Assembly (NCBI GenBank): GCA_021904315.1
Contig: CM038914.1
Location: 4,898,001 to 4,962,000, forward strand
DNA: 64,000 bases
Source: Sphagnum magellanicum
Lineage: Eukaryota > Streptophyta > Sphagnopsida > Sphagnales > Sphagnaceae
Reading direction: 5' to 3'
The translations under genes were made by a program, and so were the position numbers. Positions 12,745 to 24,640 of the stretch are shown here, piece by piece (the stretch's first letter is position 1; the number at the start of each line of letters is the position of its first letter). Under the pieces are notes generated by a model. It ran no database searches and was not told where the DNA came from. It saw only the letters and a list, made by a program, of their open reading frames with translations.

Positions 12745-13303
12745 GATACATTCCTAAGTGGAATTTACCTTATCAAAGCATTTTTCCATTGCATTTCAGG
12801 AAGTTATTATAATCATTCATTAATTCATCACAATCATGCATTTGGTACCAAAATTTCAAAATTATCCACTTTTTGCAATATTGATTTATATTAAAAAATT
12901 ACACATTTATTGGACTAGCTAAACTGGCAATGATGCAGAGGTTATCCTGAATAGTCGAGGTGTGTGAGCACCACCACAGTAGCATCGAGACTATTCATAA
13001 TAAACAAAGAAGTGCACACACACTTAGTTACAAGACAAATCCCATTGTACAGCACCACCAAGAGATGATGGGATTTTATAATGAATGAGACACAAAAAGA
13101 GCATGAGTTATGAGGTCCAACCAACCAATGACTAGGAACTTACAAAAAGGAATTAGGAAGGTACGAAAATGTCATATTGCAGCAAGATATGTGATATAGT
13201 TAGGGAGAATAACACTAGTATGCTCCCTACAACCTGCTATGTTCTTCTGAACTCTTGAGCAAATTTTCATAGAATAAGTAACTATGGAAAGTCTTTCTAG
13301 GCA

Positions 13304-13334
13304 CCTACCTACCCACCTACCTACCTACCTACCT
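13304..13334. repeat. (CTAC)n microsatellite
   Basis: About seven CTAC units with one CCAC variant. The same tetranucleotide dominates 30.6-31.4 kb. Confidence 0.9.
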
Positions 13335-13379
13335 GGGTCCCCCTAAAGTAACAGCTAGTACTGAAAAGAACGAACTTAT

Positions 13380-14236
13380 CCAAAAAGTGCAAACGACCCA
13401 TGCTTTCTCAGGGTCACCCTTATGGCTTCCCCGTGGGGGTCGCGCCCGTCCTGAAAGAACAGCGCACGGGTTCACTCTGGGGAAAAAAAAAGTTCCCGGT
13501 GCGGGGACGGGTATAAGAAACTGCGCACCAAACCCCCCCCCAAGCGGGTATAATTCAGGGTAGCATAGTTGGTAACCGCGGTTAACGAAAATTAAAATTA
13601 CCCGGGTATCCTACGTGACTGCGGTTCTCGTTTGTTGAAACGGTCACATAGGTGACCAGGTCGAAACCCGCCAGTTCTTTGGCGGTTCTTTCATGAACCT
13701 CTCGACACTGCTTTGAGAGGTTTGAAATACCCGGACCCGGTAGGATATTCAGATGTTTTAAAATAACCGGAACCGGGGGTTATCATAAGAATGGAAACGC
13801 CGCCTCGCCCCGCCCCGCACAAACAAATGAAAAGAACCCGGTCTCCTGAAAAGGCCTCGCGATTCCTTTTGGATTTACGGGGGTTTGTTGTCTGCCGTAT
13901 GTGGAAGAACTCTCAAGCCGATTCCTCGTGAGAAAACATTTGTTGCAGGAGAGCTTTGTTGCACTGTTGTTTGTTTTGTTGCGGAAAGCACCATCCTGAC
14001 ATAGATACGGTTCAGTGAATCCGTTTTGCTGAATTGATTTCTCCACGTGAGAGAGGAAGAGAGTTTTGAGAGAAAAGGGAGGAGAATTTGCTACCACAAA
14101 GTTTTTCTGCAGATGGGTTGTGTGCTTTCAACAATTGCTGCTGCTTAAGAATTTCCATCTTGAAGAGGTGACTGTGAAGCATCAGCTCTGAGCTAAGAAG
14201 AGGAGAACAACAAGAGCAAGAACAAGAGTTGAAGAG
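13380..14236 (+). promoter_or_regulatory. GC-rich promoter and 5' leader of the plastid-protein gene
   Basis: Composition shifts to CpG- and GC-rich at about 13380 and stays so up to the ATG at 14237. Short direct repeats of ACCCGG and ACCGCG type words occur at 13540-13780. I cannot place a TATA box with confidence. The purine-rich leader directly before the ATG (14190-14236) is typical of a plant 5' untranslated region. Confidence 0.5.
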
Positions 14237-15589
14237 ATGGGAAGTGCAACAGTCATGGTTCCGGGTAGGTGCTACAGCCATCCCTGTGCCGACAGTAAGA
14301 GAACAACCCCAGCAGCATCGTCCAGGGGGTTGACAGGTTTATACTCATTTTTGCCTTTGCCGAGATACCCACAACATCATGTTGTGATCCGAAAGGTGCC
14401 GAGAGGAGGAGTGCAGTGTGCTGCTCGGGCAGCGGTAGTACTATCATCCGACAGCTTGCTGCCAACAACAGCCGATATGGAGATGGACAATCTGATGGCA
14501 GAAGACACGCCGGCTCGTCTGTTAGCGCTCTGCTCCGACCTGGATTGGCAAGAGAGCTCTCGACAATTGCGAGAAGAAGCCCTTGGGTCTTTGCAGAAGT
14601 TGGGTGGAGGAGGAGGAGGAGAGGGGTACATGAGGTTAAGGAAGCTGGAGAGCTCGATGCAGGAATGGTTGCATGACAGTATATGGGAGGTTTTGTTGCT
14701 GCAACCATCCCCGCCGGCCGCTGCTGCTGCAACTGCTCTCGATGAGGATTGTTTGCTCCATTGTGTGGAGAATTTGCGATTTCAAGCCCATCTGCAGGTT
14801 TTCAAGCTTTACCCACCTCATCAAATGCATGTGTTTAGGATTTAGGGTTTCTGACCCTAAACATTGTGGTCGGGGGTTGGGTGATGATAGCTAATAGCAG
14901 AAGAATTGATTTGCTGCTGCAGGCAGCACAAGAGCTGACAGAAACAGTAGACAGCACCTTCGATTGGGAGACAGCAGCTGCTGAACTGCACAAACGTGTG
15001 CAAAGTATGGGTGATTCTCCTCTGCAGTCTGAGAAACGGCTATGGCCCTTATGGCTGTCTGCTTCTGAAGACATGGCACAGGCAGCTGACCGTTTGCACA
15101 AGGAGGCATTTGACAACCATCATCTTCAGGTCAGTAACTACTCTCCTTTGTAGGAAGGAAACCCTCGACTTCTTCACCTCCACTTCTTCACCCTAGCTTT
15201 TCAAATCTTGCAACATACATACAAATTTTCTTTCTGCAAAAGCTTGACAACAACAGCAAAATTGTCTACTTTTCTTCCACCATGTTCAGCTGTTATGGAT
15301 GGTAAGGAAGCACCCTGGGGGGTCTGAGCTAGACAGACTATGGAATAAAAATGTGAGGCAAAGACCGGTTGTGGGTTTGGTTTGGTTTCATTTGTTTGTT
15401 CTCCATATGTGTTTTGACAACACATGACTTCCATCTTGTGAACTGAGCAACGCCCAGTTTCTCCCTTCTGCACATCATGTGTTATGAGCAAGCACATGTG
15501 AATCCATCCATTTTTAAAAATTGTTTCAGAGCAGTTTCTCCAATGTCATCATCAATGGGAATGAGTCCCATGAGCAAGAAGAAGCATGA
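14237..15589 (+). CDS. Unidentified, probably plastid-targeted helical protein, three exons
   Basis: Exons 14237-14797, 14923-15129 and (less certain) 15530-15589; all GT-AG and phase 0, giving 275 residues. The first 70 or so residues are rich in Ser, Arg, Ala and Thr with few acidic residues, as in chloroplast transit peptides. The rest is predicted helical and acidic. Two segments look like a weak internal repeat: DWQESSRQLREEALGSL in exon 1 and DWETAAAELHKRVQSM in exon 2, and both exons end in HLQ at the junction. A Gly run (GGGGGG) and an Ala run interrupt exon 1. The last exon would add SSFSNVIINGNE and an acidic tail. An alternative terminal exon begins after GTGGCAG near 16450. I do not recognise the family and give no function. 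Confidence 0.65.
14798..14922 (+). other. Intron 1 with telomere-like words
   Basis: The intron runs from GTTTTC to CTGCTGCAG. It contains TTTAGGGTTT and ACCCTAAAC in opposite orientations about 10 bp apart, so they can pair as a small hairpin. Such telo-box words are common in plant introns and promoters. Confidence 0.6.
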
Positions 15590-17428
15590 GAAAGAAGTCA
15601 CAAGAGAAATCTCAGTTTCCATGTCAGAATTTTGGGCATAATAGTTACCCTGATGCTTGAATGTATTTGTGGATCTTTGTTAATCATGTGTTCTTCATTT
15701 CACAACTGGGGCAGAACACCCAATGCATCCTGAATGTTGTTTTTGTTGTGTCCCAAATTTTCCACAAAACATAGTGGGCAAGATCCAGTTCACAAGATTT
15801 TTCATCTAAAGCAGCAGCAGCACCTACAATCTCTAACAGCCAGAGAATGGTGTGCAGGACAATAATCCATATGAAAAAGACACCACCGACTGGATGTTTG
15901 GTGTGTTATTGTCGCCAATGTCTTCAGGATTGCAACAACCTTAGGAGTAAGTGCATAGCACACCCAACTTGTAAAGCCCGCCCTAAACTGTATATTCACC
16001 ACAATTTCTCATGCAAGTTTGACAATGTGTGATTCATGTCAGTCAAGTTCAAATCCTTTGATGTCCAAATATGTACAAATATTGCAATTATTATTTCTGT
16101 AATATTTGGGAAAATTCCATGACAAAAAATTTCATCAATCTAAGGACAAATTTTCCTTCATGATCATTCTCAGAGCACTGCGCAGTTTGAGCCTAAATTC
16201 AGATGTTATGGATTTTACAATACTTATTAAAATGAGTGATGGATGTTCAATTCTGTGATTGAATGTTTAACCATCTGAACCTTGATGCAGATTAGGATCA
16301 ATTTATGATCTATTATGTGCTTGAGACGGCTAGCCTTCATTGTACTGAGTTTTAACCATTTGTTGCCTAGAGTGTTGCGAAACAGCTGACTTTTAACCAT
16401 GTCATTGTGTTTTTCATGATGTGTCATTTTTTGTGTGTAATATGTGGCAGGTCCATTTGTATTGCAGCAGCTTCAAAACAACCAAGTCTGTAAATATACT
16501 GATACAAGAAATGTCTGGAGTTTAGGGGTGTGTACATCTGGGTGAAAGGCCACCCACCCATTGTCTGGGCAAGTAAGCATTAAAGGTTGATTTCATTTCT
16601 CTTCACTGAACTGGTGAACTGATTTATGTAATGACTAGTAGAGGATGTGAAGTTTATATTCTTACATGAAAAGTCCTCACAACCATCTCACTGAGTGCAC
16701 TACTTTGCTCCACAATGGTTGAAGTAGATTCCATCCAAGCTTATTTGGTAGTTATGTTTGGTGTGCGGTGTCTAGAAACCAAGTTTCAAAAGAAACCCAA
16801 GTGTAATTCTGTGGATTGCCAATCAACTCAAAGTTCATTTCAGCACGATGGGTTATGCTGGCTGTGATTCTTTAAAAATTATAGCTGCCTTTGTTAGGGT
16901 CAGAACCATCTCTGCCATTAGAATCAGCAGCAAGAGCCAATTCTGTATGCACAGGTGTGTATAACCCACACTTTTGTGGCTATGCCCCCCAATCTGAAGT
17001 AAAGAACTTTGCCACTCATTCATTTGCTTCAACAATCAACTTCTTTAAATGTCAACTTCCACATTGCCCAGAGATCTTGTAAGTTATATTAGCTTTCATC
17101 TTAAGTGGAGAATATAAAAACAAAATCTCCCAAATTTTTCCCAAATTTTTGTCAAAAGAATAATGGCCATTATAGGTCCATTGAATCACATGTGGACTTG
17201 GAAAGTTGGGAAATGAATGAAAGTGAAACTTATTGTGGAAGATGGAATCCAGGAAAGATCAAACATTAGATGATGCTATATGCGGGTTTGGGGAGCTTTA
17301 GAATTGACAAAGATAGTGGATGATACATGGGTTGGGGAAGATGGAAAATTTAAGAAAATCAATAAACAAAAAGAAAGATAGGATCTGAGAGAGTAATGGA
17401 GTTTTTTGTAAAGTCTTTGGGCCTCCTC
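15590..17428. other. Gene-free stretch, may hold the 3' end of the plastid-protein gene
   Basis: I see no exon with family similarity. If the terminal exon of the upstream gene is not at 15530, a candidate lies near 16452, where GTGGCAG is followed by an open frame of about 24 residues. The remainder resembles 3' untranslated or intergenic sequence. Confidence 0.4.
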
Positions 17429-17563
17429 TCACCCCTTATCACCTCTTCCAGCACTATCCGCATAGTAATGAAGTTTTACTAAATCTAGTACGAAATGCTG
17501 AAACTCAGCATTTAATGCACAAAGTTCGAGAGTAATTCTAGTAGTTGTCCGGGTAGGAACAGT
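17429..17563 (-). other. Possible orphan exon or gene fragment, minus strand
   Basis: The minus strand encodes a peptide ending LVKLHYYADSAGRGDKG and a stop. It has a normal amino-acid mix, unlike its neighbours. It stops just outside the left edge of the duplicated GDSL block and has no counterpart next to copy 2. The family is not recognised. It could be the last exon of a broken gene. Confidence 0.25.
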
Positions 17564-18019
17564 GAAATTATATATTAACAGTGAAAATATATGTAGCAGC
17601 AATGGAGGCGCTACAGGAAAAAGGAAAGACGGCGTGAAACTCAGTTTACCACCTTTCTGAGTTCCCCTGCGCCACCCCACCCCCCCCTTGAAAGCTAATG
17701 TACTTTTTGGCAGGTTTTTTTAAAAATCTCATCCCTTGTATGATCAAACTCAGGGTTTTGATGCTGTGTTTTCCTTACTTTACAGATATCTCTAATATAG
17801 CCAATGTCAATTAGAAATGCGGAATCCATAATCAAGAAAGATCGTGAATGAAATGAATGCCAAAAAAGATGGAAGATTTGACTGGTAGCATATATTTGCT
17901 GACCTTTTAGACATGGTAGAACTTATTAGAATTACCAACAAACCACTCATGTCTCATGCCATCTAGGCCTGGTCAAATTAGTTGGTGCTTAGTCTTCTCC
18001 CTCTGGATAGATCTTGTAA

Positions 18020-19590
18020 ATAATCCTAAGCCTTTGCAAGAATTGGCCCCAGCAATTCTTTGAAAAAGGTCAAAATTTCCCCCAACTTCATTTAATATCT
18101 CAAATGCTTCATTTTCATATGCCTCCACTCTAGAAGTGCATCGTACTTCAAAGTGTGCGTCAAAGATTCAATAAGCTTTGCAAACATGTGAATAAAAACA
18201 CCCTAATATAACCAAGGTTGTTTGGTTTTTGGTGCTAAGAGAGAACCTTAGGTTCTGGACCTTGCTAGCTTTTTATTTTGAAAATAACTTCTAATTTGAA
18301 ATGATTGTTTAATTTTTTGATGGAGATCTTTTGTGTGATTATGAAATAACTATTTTTGAAAAAAATGGTTAGTTGTCATTTTGTTACACAACTTAGAGAA
18401 TTAACCTTGGCAAACTAATTTGTTGAGTGAGGTGGAGCCTATTGGGTAATTTTTCTAAGACTAGTTATGATGGCAAGTTGTCACTTGCAAATGTTTGTAA
18501 ATTGGCTATAACAATAGTAGTTGTGATCAAAGACATTGGTGATATGATGGCTATAGGGCAAGGTGTTTGGCTAAACGGTGAAATTTCACACCATGCTACA
18601 TGTGATTTTCAAAAGGCATATTTGAATCATGATTAGTGATTACCCAATCCATCTCTTGTTTTGTATTTCCTTCGCTACATTACACAATTGTCTCTAGCTC
18701 TTATTTATATTGCTTTAAAGTCTATGGATTTATTTGAAGAGCTCTCAAGAAGATCAACAACTTTTGCTTGCATAATGAAAAAATATAATTGTTTAGACAA
18801 TAATAATTGGTTTTGTCTAACTTTAGACTCTCCTCTTGGGTTTATGATAGTGCATGATAGTTAACAAGGGCTATTTATGGAGATGGAACTACACACATGA
18901 TCAACCTCAATACAAATAACAATCCTACATTAAATCAAATCTTATCACATACACATTTCATCGACATCAATTTCATTTTGTTATTGATACCAAGGAGGAG
19001 TGGACACCACAACCTTTAGAGTCCACATACTATGAAAATGTGAATGTTATGGAAATGATGGAAATGTTGTGGAAATTTGAATGTTATGAAAATCAATGCA
19101 AAAACCTCAATTGCAATCCTATTGCATAATAGAATACATGTAAGCAATGCATGCAAGAAGACCTCTTCCATATAACAAATCAAAATGGAAACATCATGTG
19201 GTGGCAACACACATATTCGAAATTTCAATCACAATCACCTACCACAGATCTTTAATTTTGTGAGCAATAAAGAGTCATTAATAATATCATTAGAGCATAA
19301 TAGAGTTAATCAACATCCAAATGAAATGTCTCTATAATCCATATCAATTTTCAAACCCTTGTCTATTGAAATATGCTAGAAGAATTGAAAAAAGCCGACA
19401 ATACTAGCAACAAAAGAAGGAAACAAATGAAATCAATTTCGGATGTATTGTTTGTAGGCTATGGTTCTCATTCTTCTTTTGCAAACTCTTGAAAATCAAT
19501 AATATGGCTTTAACCTTTTTTCTTGCAAATCTCAAACCTTGACACCCCACAAATGCACATTACATGGGTTTGAAAGATAGGATCTGAGAG
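18020..19590. mobile_element. Insert between the internal repeats of the duplicated block, unidentified
   Basis: This 1.6 kb lies between two related 200-bp segments and is AT-rich, unlike the GDSL exons downstream. It contains short plus-strand open frames (18427-18636 and 18661-18864) that are kept nearly unchanged in copy 2 (40854-41051, 41087-41290), but this reflects the recent duplication. No transposase or polymerase motif is recognisable, so the mobile-element assignment is inference from layout. Confidence 0.3.
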
Positions 19591-19855
19591 AGTAATATAG
19601 CCAATGTCTTCTAGAAATGTGGGATCGGTAGTCAAGAAAGATCATGAAATGAAGGCCAAAAAAGATGGAAGATTTGACAGGTAACTACAACTGGTAGCAT
19701 ATTGTTACTGACCTTCTAGACATGGTAGAATTTCGAATTACCAACCACTCACATCTCATGCCATCTAGGCCTGGTCAAATTAGTTTGTGCATAGTCTCTT
19801 TCCTCTTGGTAGCTCTTATAAGTAATACAACCAGATAATTTTCCACATTATTGCC

Positions 19856-22227
19856 TCAAATAAAATAGTCTTTCTCCTGCCTTAATAACTGTGGAACGAC
19901 TTCAAGATGTAATTCCGAAAGCTGATCAGATCCCTGAGCAAATCTGCCGAAGTCAAGATTGAGATTGCAGCCACCACTGAGAGCATTTGGTGGGTCAGTG
20001 AAGGAACCCGTTAGAAAATCTAAAGCTATGAGGCGGTGTACATGCTCAGTCAAATGGACACCATCCCAGCTCACATGGTTTGAAGGATCAGTGCATACAG
20101 TAGAACCTTGCATGCCACAAGTGATATTCTCATTATAATTGATTGATAAAGGTCCGCTCCCACAACATGCCTTGGTTACACTCTCGAATCCTGCGACAAA
20201 CTTTGGATCAGAAACTGCAGTTACTAGTCAAACCAAAAAAAGGAGAGTCAGTAGTGTTGAGCTGCTGAGACACATGATCAGGTCACAGGGTTGCTCACCA
20301 TGCTTCTTGTAGTTCTTCAGTATGTTTAGATGTGATCCAAAGTGATCCCCATAGATGAATGTTGCATCAGGGTATTTGAGTCTCAACATATCAACAGCAG
20401 CTTTCAGTGCATTGTTGTGAGCATGAGTGACATCATTCAGTCCTTTCAAGCACCCCAACTCATCATAGTCACTCGGAGGACTGTCTAGAAACAGTGCCAA
20501 AAGACATGGCTCACATCCTTCCACAGCGATGTTCATCACAAAGAACTCCCGGGCGCCTTCAAGGTACAGACCCTAAACTCCACCAAGACAGACAACAAAC
20601 CCAATTTTCAGCATGTTATAAGATCCATCTCTTGCATAATCCATGGGCAGCAATAATCCCTTGTATTGGATTATTGCCTTTTTGTTTTTTCCATTGTGAG
20701 AACAAACATGTTCACAGTGTCAATGTAATCACATTGGCAAATGGAAGGGGAAGACCAAATGAACAAAAAAAAAAACCTTACTTCGAGAACAGCTGTGATA
20801 TTGCCCACAACATCAGGTACCCATTTCACCACTTGGTCAAATGTCATGCCAGCATGGTAACCCAATCGATAGTCATTCTCTCCAACTGACACAACATGCA
20901 ATCCTGTTCTGAACCCTGTTGCATTGGGTGACCTCACCTCCAAATCTAGCACATTCAACATCAGTCCATGAACAACCTTTTTCTTAACAAAGATCAAATT
21001 TGCATTTTTGTTGATCAAGGGTGTGCATGCAAACCTGGTACACACTTCACTTCTGAATTCTGGCCCACTAACACAGTGAACAACCCCTACTTAAACAAAA
21101 CATCATTTCAAATCATGTTGTCTAGGGCACAGTGCACAAAAGGTGATACAGACACAACAATGAGTAAAGGAAGTAGGTGCTAACAAGGTTTAGGTACATA
21201 CATACCTGTAGATAATGTGGTGAGCTTGAACCTGCGGTACTGTTGAAGCTGTATGGGAAGGGTGAAGGGACATCCTCTGTAAATAACACGCCGTGCACCA
21301 GCAGAAGAGGCTGCAAAATTGACTCCGTGCCTGAAGTCGGAGTTGAGTGCTTCAAAATATGGGCTCAAGAATGGCAGATTGTATGCCTGGGCTGTGCATG
21401 TTCCCCAATCCCAAAGCCACCAACGACTCAATTCTTCTTCTACTACAAACTCTAAAAGAAAGAACATCAACTGTCCATAAAGAACTTTTCAAATTTAGCC
21501 TATGTATTTGAAAGTGCCTCCCCCAGCAGCAGAAGTTACCGATATCATAAAAAGGGATCTTACAAAACTGCAAGATAACAGGTTTGTTGATCAAGGGCAC
21601 ATCCTGAAAAAAAGGGTACCTTACACTTTTGTGAGGTTCCTAAATTTGAAAATATTCTTTTCGTTGGAGAAGGAACAACTCTGTGGCAATTCCTGGATTT
21701 TCAGGCGCAGCCTTGGGCTATTATTGCCTTCAGCCAGGCCCTCAAATCCAGGAAGAGCATCAAAGCTGTTCCGTCCCCTATACATTAAACCGTGAACCCT
21801 GAACCCTTCCATTATAAGAGCAAAGGGTGGTATGATCCAATCGCAACATTCTAGCAGCTAACTGGATCATACCCAACAAGAAGAAACCACCCATATCGGG
21901 GGCATTGGGTACTCAGTGCTCACTCATGAAGTCGATCACGAGGCGGCCATCGCAATAGCGGTTGACTGGACGACCGAAGAAAGTCTTTCCGTAAGGCCAG
22001 AACTCAGCTGCGGTTTGAAAAGGGAATGCGGTTTGCATTTGGCCCGTGTCTGTCTTGGAGTCCCCAAAGCCGAAGATGGTCGAATAGCATTTCGCTTCTG
22101 TTGTTCCGCCACCATTGAGCAAACACAAGAGCACCAAGTATATAACGGGAAAAACCCATTGAGAAGTAGTAGAACTACTACTACTACTACTACTACTACT
22201 ACAACAACTTGCCATGAAGAAGACCAA
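19856..22227 (-). CDS. GDSL esterase/lipase, secreted, copy 1; possible frameshift in micro-exon 3
   Basis: Exons, minus strand: 22227-21924, 21391-21206, 21086-21035, 20915-20782, 20572-20299, 20214-19856. The family hydrolyses ester bonds of lipids or cell-wall substrates, usually in the apoplast. A signal peptide is visible: a Ser run, then the hydrophobic stretch WVFPVIYLVLLCLL and a likely cut after TEA. Block I is GFGDSKTDTG (nucleophile Ser). Block II includes RHGVNFAASSAGA, block III GENDYRLG, and block V SWDGVHLTE (Asp and His of the triad). The family resembles the ENOD8/alpha-fucosidase-like branch. By the exon pattern of copy 2, exon 3 should be 51 nt; here a run of four G instead of three at the acceptor makes it 52, shifting the frame. 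Reading straight through the next intron keeps one open frame, with about 40 extra residues. The gene is therefore either damaged, differently spliced, or mis-sequenced at one G. Confidence 0.8.
22174..22202. repeat. Serine-coding trinucleotide microsatellite in GDSL copy 1
   Basis: (ACT)n on the plus strand, AGT on the coding strand, gives a run of Ser in the signal peptide region. Copy 2 has only a short interrupted version (about 44603-44614). The repeat therefore expanded or contracted after the duplication. Confidence 0.9.
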
Positions 22228-22259
22228 AAGCTTTACAGAAAACGGATCAAAGACTCAAA

Positions 22260-22288
22260 AACACACACACAAACCCACACACACACAA
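22260..22288. repeat. (CA)n microsatellite upstream of GDSL copy 1
   Basis: Interrupted ACACAC runs just upstream of the GDSL start codon. Copy 2 has a shorter version near 44672-44690. Confidence 0.85.
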
Positions 22289-22625
22289 TGGGAGCATCAT
22301 CTCCTCTCTCTTGATACACACACATGACATGACATTGGAGTGTCTTCCAATCTACGCATATGACGACATGACTCTTCTCTTGTAATAGGCACATGCTTCT
22401 CTTCTCATCCCCCCCTTGTAGGCAAGAGAGACTGGGCCTGGCAAGCTGGCCTGGCAGCTCCTTGCCCCCAGCAACAAGTCTTAAATGCAAGTTGTACAAA
22501 AGTAATTGCTACATTTCTTTTTTTTCATTGTCTGCCCTAAACATGATTCACATAATTTTTTTCCCAAAAAAAATAATGGGTGATGCCCAAACACATTTGG
22601 GTCAGTGAAGAATAATTACACACCC

Positions 22626-22800
22626 CAAAATGGTGCATAACTCAGGGATGCAAACACGTCTGGGTTAGCAACTATATGTGTCTGGGCTTCACCAGAAACA
22701 TTTTATTCGGGCACATGGGCAGACATGAGAAAAAAGAAATGCAGAAGTACTACCTTTTTTTGTACTGCCCGCATTTTAAAGACCTCCTGTTAATTTTAGG
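22626..22800. repeat. Dispersed repeat B, copy 1 (partner about 25725-25880)
   Basis: Shared phrases in the same order: ATATGTGTxTGGGCTTCACCA, AAACATTTTxATT, GGGCAGxxATGA, AAAAAGAAATGCA and TTTTGTAxxGCC. It lies immediately to the right of GDSL block copy 1. The partner is at about 25780-25880. No coding potential. Confidence 0.7.
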
Positions 22801-23094
22801 TGTCAGCCTGGGACCAGGCACATGCCCCTCTTTTCTCATCCCACTTCTTGGCACTAGCATTGTCGGTTGGTGGGGAATTCCTTTCTAGAATAGAGAGCCG
22901 GTCTTAATATACAACATATCCAGTTGGATCCCCACTTTCACCACCTCCTTTTGATCTTATCCTCTACATAAGCTATGTTGTCCTCAATGAGTCCAAATAA
23001 GGGACCAAATTGGAGGCGAAACCCAGGATGGGATCCCCAAACTAGGCACAACTTCTTCTTTTTTGGGGGGTCAACAACGGGCTGCCCACCCATG

Positions 23095-23425
23095 AGCTAT
23101 GAAATGGGGCTGTATGGGCTAAGGCTAGGAGGTTAGAGGGCTAACGACTAGGGGGTATATATGGGGGCCATTGGCTACATAGCTATGGCTATTGACTAGT
23201 GGAAATGGCTATGGCTATTGGCCATTATGGCCATTAGTTATATGGCTATTGGCTATTGGAAATTGCCAATTGACTATCAATTATTGGTTAATGACTTTGG
23301 CTACTCGTTATGTGCACATTAATTATATGAGTATTGGTGATTGAAAATTGACAATCGCCTATGGGTAGTGGCTATTGGTTATAGGTATATATGGCTATGA
23401 TTATTGACTATATGGATAGTGATAA
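23095..23425. repeat. Cryptically simple repeat of GGCTAT/ATTGGC words
   Basis: About 330 bp are built from short permutations such as GGCTATGGCTATTGGC, ATATGGCTATTGG and TATTGACTAT, without a fixed period. This pattern suggests slippage-driven growth rather than a classical tandem array. Confidence 0.85.
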
Positions 23426-24103
23426 AAAAATGGTAATTTTGTGGTTGCCACTCCCACTTCTTTGGACCATTCAAATATACTACCCATTGTGCAACTAAGT
23501 AGAATGTATTGTTTGGGATGAATGTGGAATTTTGTTAAATCGAAATTAATTATGAATTGCTTACAATAAACTGTCCAAAGTTTTTAACAGCTATTTATCA
23601 TATTATGGTTCTCTAACCTCACATGTATTTAAGGGTTCCAAATAAATGAATACCAACAAGCGTGCATATATCCTATGCCATCTTCCCAACAACCTCCATG
23701 ACCGAAAGGTAGTCATTGATTCACCTAATTGAATCAAATACCATAATTGACACACATGTGTAACACCCAAAATATGAAAATATCAAAAGAAATGGGGTCC
23801 AATTACCAGCTTTTATTTTTGGCACATTTTCATCACTTGGGTGGTGGTGTTGGGGGGGAAGAGAAATCCAAAGGAAATCATACAAAGGAAATTTGTGAAA
23901 AAACGCATCACTATTGCCAAATTCGGAGTAATTCCTCTTGTGGATGATGGCCAGCCAGTGTGATTATATCACAAAATTGAAGAAAAAACCCATAGGTCCA
24001 ATAGACCCATAATTCCAATGTCTCAAATTCAGAAAATTGCAAAACATAATTTTTTTAAAAAATTTTTTAAAAAAAAAATGTAAATCATAAAATGCAAAAC
24101 TTG

Positions 24104-24104
<1 letters not shown>

Positions 24105-24158
<54 letters not shown>
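24105..24158. repeat. (TA)n microsatellite, about 27 units
   Basis: A perfect TA run of about 54 bp, the longest dinucleotide array in the window. Confidence 0.95.
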
Positions 24159-24161
<3 letters not shown>

Positions 24162-24164
24162 ATA

Positions 24165-24640
24165 CTACAAACTATTTCCCCTTGAGCATTCCCATTTTGA
24201 GGAGGATGGGTGCCTCAGATCCTGGGCAGTTGAGGTGAGCACCTCAAGTCCTGGGCAGTGGACAGGTGATTTTCTACTTGCTGGGTTTTCTGGAAGATCT
24301 CTGGTGGATCTGCCTCTCTCATGTGGGGGTGTAATCAGCCAAGGTTCTTGCTTCATGTTCACGTGCTATCTGTGACTCCTTTCTGTCTGTCTGTCTGTGT
24401 GTGTGTGTCTCTCTCTCTTGTTTGTTTCTCATTATAATTTTACTGTACTATTAAACAAAAGGGTTTTAGCTCAGTGCTTGTGCACTTTGTTTGCTTTGCT
24501 TTGTAGTTGTAGCTCTGTGAGATTCTTTCTTCTGTGGAAGCCTAAATGCTCATGCCAAGCACAAGCTCCTCGTGTTGTAATCCAGAATTACATGTTTGTT
24601 ATTGATCTTTTGATGTGGCATTTTAGATAGCAATTTTCAA
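24165..24640. other. Balanced-composition segment, unassigned
   Basis: It follows directly after the TA array and contains a local duplication (CCTGGGCAGTxGAxxxG twice, 24219-24268) and a CTGT/GTGT/CTCT run (24380-24417). Composition resembles a transcribed untranslated region. No coding frame is convincing on either strand. Confidence 0.3.

Larger units (their letters stand above)
7101..13380. other. Gene-free, AT-rich repeat-derived stretch
   Basis: Apart from the repeats listed separately, I see no exon with family similarity here. Open frames are short and of low complexity. Composition and recurrent phrases indicate ancient transposon-derived sequence. Confidence 0.6.
17584..22618. repeat. 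Segmental duplication, copy 1 (5.0 kb, direct; partner 40012-45007)
   Basis: From AAAATATATGTAGCAGC to GAAGAATAATTA the sequence matches 40012-45007 almost base for base, in the same orientation, about 17.4 kb apart. The match breaks abruptly at both ends. Within the block an older, partial direct repeat is visible: ATATAGCCAATGTC...AGACATGGTAGAA occurs at 17794-17950 and 19596-19740, flanking a 1.6 kb insert. Confidence 0.95.

Noticed and set aside
21916..22314. Plus-strand frame with a long Thr run (132 codons), and its partner at 44344-44784
   Set aside because: Antisense to GDSL exon 1; the Thr run is the complement of the Ser-coding microsatellite.
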